From Archivesica marissinica (lineage: Eukaryota > Mollusca > Bivalvia > Venerida > Vesicomyidae), in contig JABXNX010000068.1 of the NCBI GenBank assembly GCA_014843695.1, forward strand, positions 100,557 to 164,556: a stretch of DNA of 64,000 nucleotides. Reading direction: 5' to 3'. The translations under genes were made by a program, and so were the position numbers. Positions 59,201 through 64,000 of the stretch are shown in pieces (position 1 is the stretch's first letter; each line of letters opens with the position of its first letter). The notes beneath the pieces were generated by a model, which was given only the letters and a program-made list of their open reading frames with translations, had not been told where the DNA came from and made no database searches.

Positions 59201-60883
59201 TGTCATGATTGCAGGTACACAAATATTATTAACCCCTCATATAATACACGGCCTCTGTCATGATTGCAGGTACACAAATATTATTAACCCCTCATATAAT
59301 ACACGGCCTCTGTCATGATTGCAGGTACACAAATATTATTAACCCCTCATATAATACATGGCCTCTGTCATGATTGCAGGTACACAAATATTATTAACCC
59401 CTCATATAATACACGGCCTCTGTCATGATTGCAGGTACACAAATATTATTAACCCCTCATATAATACACGGCCTCTGTCATGATTGCAGGTACACAAATA
59501 TTATTAACCCCTCATATAATACACGGCCTCTGTCATGATTGCAGGTACACAAATATTATTAACCCCTCATATAATACATGGCCTCTGTCATGATTGCAGG
59601 TACACAAATATTATTAACCCCTCATATAATACATGGCCTCTGTCATGATTGCAGGTACACAAATATTATTAACCCCTCATATAATACATGGCCTCTGTCA
59701 TGATTGCAGGTACACAAATATTATTAACCCCTCATATAATACACGGCCTCTGTCATGATTGCAGGTACACAAATATTATTAACCCCTCATATAATACACG
59801 GCCTCTGTCATGATTGCAGGTACACAAATATTATTAACCCCTCATATAATACACGGCCTCTGTCATGATTGCAGGTACACAAATATTATTAACCCCTCAT
59901 ATAATACATGGCCTCTGTCATGATTGCAGGTACACAAATATTATTAACCCCTCATATAATACATGGCCTCTGTCATGATTGCAGGTACACAAATATTATT
60001 AACCCCTCATATAATACACGGCCTCTGTCATGATTGCAGGTACACAAATATTATTAACCCCTCATATAATACACGGCCTCTGTCATGATTGCAGGTACAC
60101 AAATATTATTAACCCCTCATATAATACACGGCCTCTGTCATGATTGCAGGTACACAAATATTATTAACCCCTCATATAATACACGGCCTCTGTCATGATT
60201 GCAGGTACACAAATATTATTAACCCCTCATAATACATGGCCTCTGTCATGATTGCAGGTACACAAATATTATTAACCCCTCATATAATACACGGCCTCTG
60301 TCATGATTGCAGGTACACAAATATTATTAACCCCTCATATAATACACGGCCTCTGTCATGATTGCAGGTACACAAATATTATTAACCCCTCATATAATAC
60401 ACGGCCTCTGTCATGATTGCAGGTACACAAATATTATTAACCCCTCATATAATACACGGCCTCTGTCATGATTGCAGGTACACAAATATTATTAACCCCT
60501 CATATAATACATGGCCTCTGTCATGATTGCAGGTACACAAATATTATTAACCCCTCATATAATACACGGCCTCTGTCATGATTGCAGGTACACAAATATT
60601 ATTAACCCCTCATATAATACACGGCCTCTGTCATGATTGCAGGTACATAAATATTATTAACCCCTCATATAATACACGGCCTCTGTCATGATTGCAGGTA
60701 CACAAATATTATTAACCCCTCATATAATACACGGCCTCTGTCATGATTGCATGTACATAAATATTATTAACCCCTCATAATATATGGCCTCTGTCATGAT
60801 TGCAGGTACACAAATATTATTAACCCCTCATATAATACACGGCCTCTGTCATGATTGCAGGTACACAAATATTATTAATACAT
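56226..60883 (+). repeat. 55-bp minisatellite made of the CEP20 exon 2/intron 2 boundary, about 84 extra copies
   Basis: Each 55-bp unit contains the exon 2 end GCCTCTGTCATGATTGCAG, the donor GTACAC, and the intron start AAATATTATTAACCCCTCAT. From the true donor (56250) to the last copy (60861) is 4,611 bases, equal to 84 units minus four 2-base deletions and one 1-base deletion. So 85 donor positions exist, of which one (near 60753) has lost the AG before GT. The first unit after the exon keeps the exon's ACACAGCC; later ones read ACACGGCC or ACATGGCC. Confidence 0.97.
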
Positions 60884-60935
60884 GGCCTCCTGAAAGTTTG
60901 TTTGTTTGTTTTGGTCGATTAAAGTTGAACCAACG

Positions 60936-61095
60936 GTGACTCTCCAGCTATTTTTGGTGGAGGAAGACCCTGTGTGCCCTCCAAATTGCAGGCAAAGAAC
61001 CACATGAAATAATTTGATACCCTCGGAGGGATTCGAACCTACAGCGGGGAGAAACAGGTGAAGTCAACAACCGTAACAACTTAGCCACGGAGTAT
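60936..61095 (-). mobile_element. SINE family A carrying one 37-bp-array-like unit
   Basis: The minus strand begins with an A-box-like TGGCTAAGTTGTTACGG and has B box GGTTCGAATCCC. Its body end (60940-60983) reads ACTCTCCAGCTATTTTTGGT then GGAGGAAGACCCTG, one copy of the unit that makes up 1-23205. In CEP20 intron 2. Confidence 0.82.
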
Positions 61096-61403
61096 ATTTT
61101 GTTTAATCTTCTGACTCATTCAGCTTTATTAACAGATTTAAAATTGTAATGAGCTTGTACTACATTCTCATTAAAATCAAATGAAACTCAGTACATATCA
61201 ATAATATGATGAACATGGAGTCGTCAAGCACAGCGTGTCTGCACTTTCATGTCTGGTCTAGTTCTTGTGTTACTTGAGCTATCCAACACATAGCAGTTCC
61301 AAGGAATTCCCCAACACAATACCACAAGACGGGTGCCTGAATTTTCCTCAGTATAGTTACGTGGATGTACATTCTAGGGTAATACATACAATGTATATTG
61401 TAG

Positions 61404-61488
61404 AATCTGGGCAGCCTAAACAGCCATTGGACAGAGGATTTCTGGCTGAGGAACTGAATGTGGAAGAAGATAAAAATAGCACCCAAGT
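61404..61488 (+). CDS. CEP20: CEP20 exon 3 (85 bp)
   Basis: Acceptor TATTGTAG precedes 61404. The first two bases complete a Glu codon with exon 2, giving [21 protein letters not shown], a direct match to vertebrate CEP20 ESGQPVVPLDRQFLIHEL. I place the end at 61488 because GTGAGT follows; GTGTGA two bases earlier (ending at 61486) is an alternative and would change the phase. The rest of the gene lies beyond the window. Confidence 0.92.
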
Positions 61489-61499
61489 GTGAGTCAAAT

Positions 61500-64000
61500 T
61501 ATCCTCACTATCATCAACCCAAGCCTCCATCCACCATACCTGTCCATCATACCCATCCACCATACCCATCTACCCAAGCCTCCATCCACCATACCCACCC
61601 ACCATACCCATCAACCCAAGCCCCCATCCACCATACCCATCCACCATACCCATGTACCCAAGCCTCCACCCACCATACCCATCTACCCAAGCCTCCATCC
61701 ACCATACCCATCTACCCAAGCCCCATCCACCATACCCATCCACCATACCATTACCCAAGCCTCCATCCACCATACCCATCTACCCAAGCCTCCATCCACC
61801 ATACCCATCTACCATACCCATCCACCCAAGCCCCCATCCACCATACCCATCCACCATACCCATCTACCCAAGCCTCCATCCACCATACCCATCTACTCAA
61901 GCCTCCACCCACCATACCCATCTACCATACTATCAACCCAAGCCCCATCCACCATCCCATCCACCATACCCATCTACCCAAGCCTCCATCCACCATACCC
62001 ATCTACCCATCAACCAAAGCCCCCATCCACCATACCCTCCACCCACCATACCCATCTACCCAAGCCTCCATCCACCATACCCATCTACCCAAGCCTCCAT
62101 CCACCATACCCATCTACCCAAGCCTCCACCCACCATACCCATCTACTCAAGCCTCCACCCACCATACCCATCTACTCAAGCCTCCACCCACCATACCCAT
62201 CTACCCAAGCCTCCATCCACCATACCCATCTACCCAAGCCTCCATCCACCATACCCATCTACCCAAGCCTCCACCACCATACCCATCTACCCAAGCCTCC
62301 ATCTACTCAAGCCTCCACCCACCATACCCATCTACTCAAGCCTCCATCCACCATACCCATCTACCCAAGCCTCCATCCACCATACCCATCTACCCAAGTC
62401 TCCATCCACCATACCCATCTACCCAAGCCTCCATCCACCATACCCATCTACTCAAGCCTCCACCCACCATACCCATCTACTCAAGCCTCCATCCACCATA
62501 CCCATCTACCCAAGCCTCCATCCACCATACCCATCTACCCAAGTCCCCATCCACCATACCCATCTACCCAAGCCTCCATCCACCATACCCATCTACCCAA
62601 GCCTCCATCCACATCTACCCAAGCCTCCATCCACCATACCCATCTACCCAAGCCTCCATCCACCATACCCATCTACTCAAGCCTCCATCCACCATACCCA
62701 TCTACCCAAGCCTCCATCCACCATACCCATCTACTCAAGCCTCCATCCACCATACCCATCTACTCAAGCCTCCATCCACCATACCCATCTACTCAAGCCT
62801 CCATCCACCATACCCATCTACTCAAGCCTCCACCCACCATACCCATCTACTCAAGCCTCCATCCACCATACCCATCTACTCAAGCCTCCATCCACCATAC
62901 CCATCTACTCAAGCCTCCATCCACCATACCCATCTACTCAAGCCTCCACCCACCATACCCATCTACTCAAGCCTCCATCCACCATACCCATCTACTCAAG
63001 CCTCCACCCACCATACCCATCTACTCAAGCCTCCATCCACCATACCCATCTACCCAAGCCTCCATCCACCATACCCATCTACCCAAGTCTCCATCCACCA
63101 TACCCATCTACCCAAGCCTCCATCCACCATACCCATCTACTCAAGCCTCCACCCACATCTACCCAAGCCTCCATCCACCATACCCATCTACCCAAGCCTC
63201 CATCCACCATACCCATCTACCAAGTCTCCATCCACCATACCCATCTACCCAAGCCTCCATCCACCATACCCATCTACCCAAGCCTCCACCCACCATACCC
63301 ATCTACTCAAGCCTCCATCCACCATACCCATCTACCCAAGCCTCCATCCACCATACCCATCTACCCAAGCCTCCATCCACCATACCCATCTACCCAAGCC
63401 TCCATCCACCATACCCATCTACCCAAGCCTCCATCTACTCAAGCCTCCACCCACCATACCCATCTACTCAAGCCTCCATCTACTCAAGCCTCCACCCACC
63501 ATACCCATCTACTCAAGCCTCCACCCACCATACCCATCTACTCAAGCCTCCATCCACCATACCCATCTACCCAAGCCTCCATCCACCATACCCATCTACC
63601 CAAGCCTCCATCCACCATACCCATCTACCCAAGCCTCCATCCACCATACCCATCTACCCAAGCCTCCATCCACCATACCCATCTACTCAAGCCTCCACCT
63701 CCACCATACCCATCTACTCAAGCCTCCATCCACCATACCCATCTACTCAAGCCTCCACCCACCATACCCATCTACCAAACCCATCCACCATACCCATCTA
63801 CCCAAGCCTCCATCCACCATACCCATCTACCCAAGCCTCCATCCACCATACCCATCTACCCAAGCCTCCATCCACCATACCCATCTACCCAAGCCTCCAT
63901 CCACCATACCCATCTACTCAAGCCTCCATCCACCATACCCATCTACTCAAGCCTCCATCCACCATACCCATCTACCCAAGCCTCCATCCACCATACCCAT
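61500..64000. repeat. 29-bp minisatellite running off the window
   Basis: The unit is CCATCCACCATACCCATCTA plus CCCAAGCCT, with many CCCACC and CTACTCAAG variants. About 85 copies. It begins about 10 bases after the donor of CEP20 exon 3 and fills the visible part of intron 3. Confidence 0.96.

Noticed and set aside
56226..60883. CRISPR-like regular array
   Set aside because: There are no repeat-spacer alternations: the whole 55-bp unit is repeated and it derives from an exon boundary in a eukaryotic gene. The same reasoning excludes the other arrays.
61570..61779. Minus-strand frame rich in GMVDGYGGW
   Set aside because: It lies wholly in the 29-bp array and reflects only the repeat composition.

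Overview
This window is eukaryotic nuclear DNA, most likely from an invertebrate animal. It has split genes with GT-AG introns, tRNA-derived SINEs, LTR and DNA transposons, and very heavy tandem-repeat load. The SINE style and the two gene sequences suggest a lophotrochozoan such as a mollusc, but that is inference. By my estimate about 60 percent of the known bases are minisatellite. There is one 1,000-base assembly gap (9483-10482).

Only two host genes are supported, and they are transcribed divergently. On the minus strand, seven exons (42797 down to 24055) encode the N-terminal part of NOL11, a nucleolar WD40 protein of the small-subunit processome. Every exon joins in phase with GT-AG signals. 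Its remaining exons are not in the window, so the 23-kb array at 1-23205 probably lies in its seventh intron. On the plus strand, three exons (47000-47027, 56052-56249, 61404-61488) encode the N-terminal part of CEP20 (FOPNL/FOR20), a LisH centrosome and cilium protein; the gene continues past the right edge.

Layout. 1-23205: a 37-bp minisatellite that runs into a SINE at its right end. 23206-26148: SINEs, small arrays, a foldback element, NOL11 exon 7. 26149-30363: NOL11 exons 6, 5 and 4 separated by five minisatellites. 30684-36989: a 17-bp minisatellite split by a 4-kb Ty3/gypsy-type LTR retrotransposon with broken coding regions. 37173-42797: more minisatellites, NOL11 exons 3, 2 and 1, and DNA transposons. 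42798-46999: intergenic SINEs and a 26-bp array. 47000-56051: CEP20 exon 1 and a 9-kb intron with nested transposons and two arrays. 56052-61403: exon 2 and an intron made mostly of a 55-bp array. 61404-64000: exon 3, then a 29-bp array that runs off the end.

The main discovery is how the arrays arose. Several contain a junction between two sequence types. The 55-bp CEP20 array is the exon 2/intron 2 boundary copied about 84 times, each copy with the 5' splice site. The 31-bp NOL11 array is likewise the exon 5/intron 5 boundary copied about 23 times. The 23-kb array is an amplified piece of a SINE body, a 38-bp array is a SINE end plus its target-site duplication, and a 77-bp array starts at the end of a 41-bp array. 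Two other arrays end in short-spacer palindromic turn-arounds. The LTR element also carries a candidate self-priming site.
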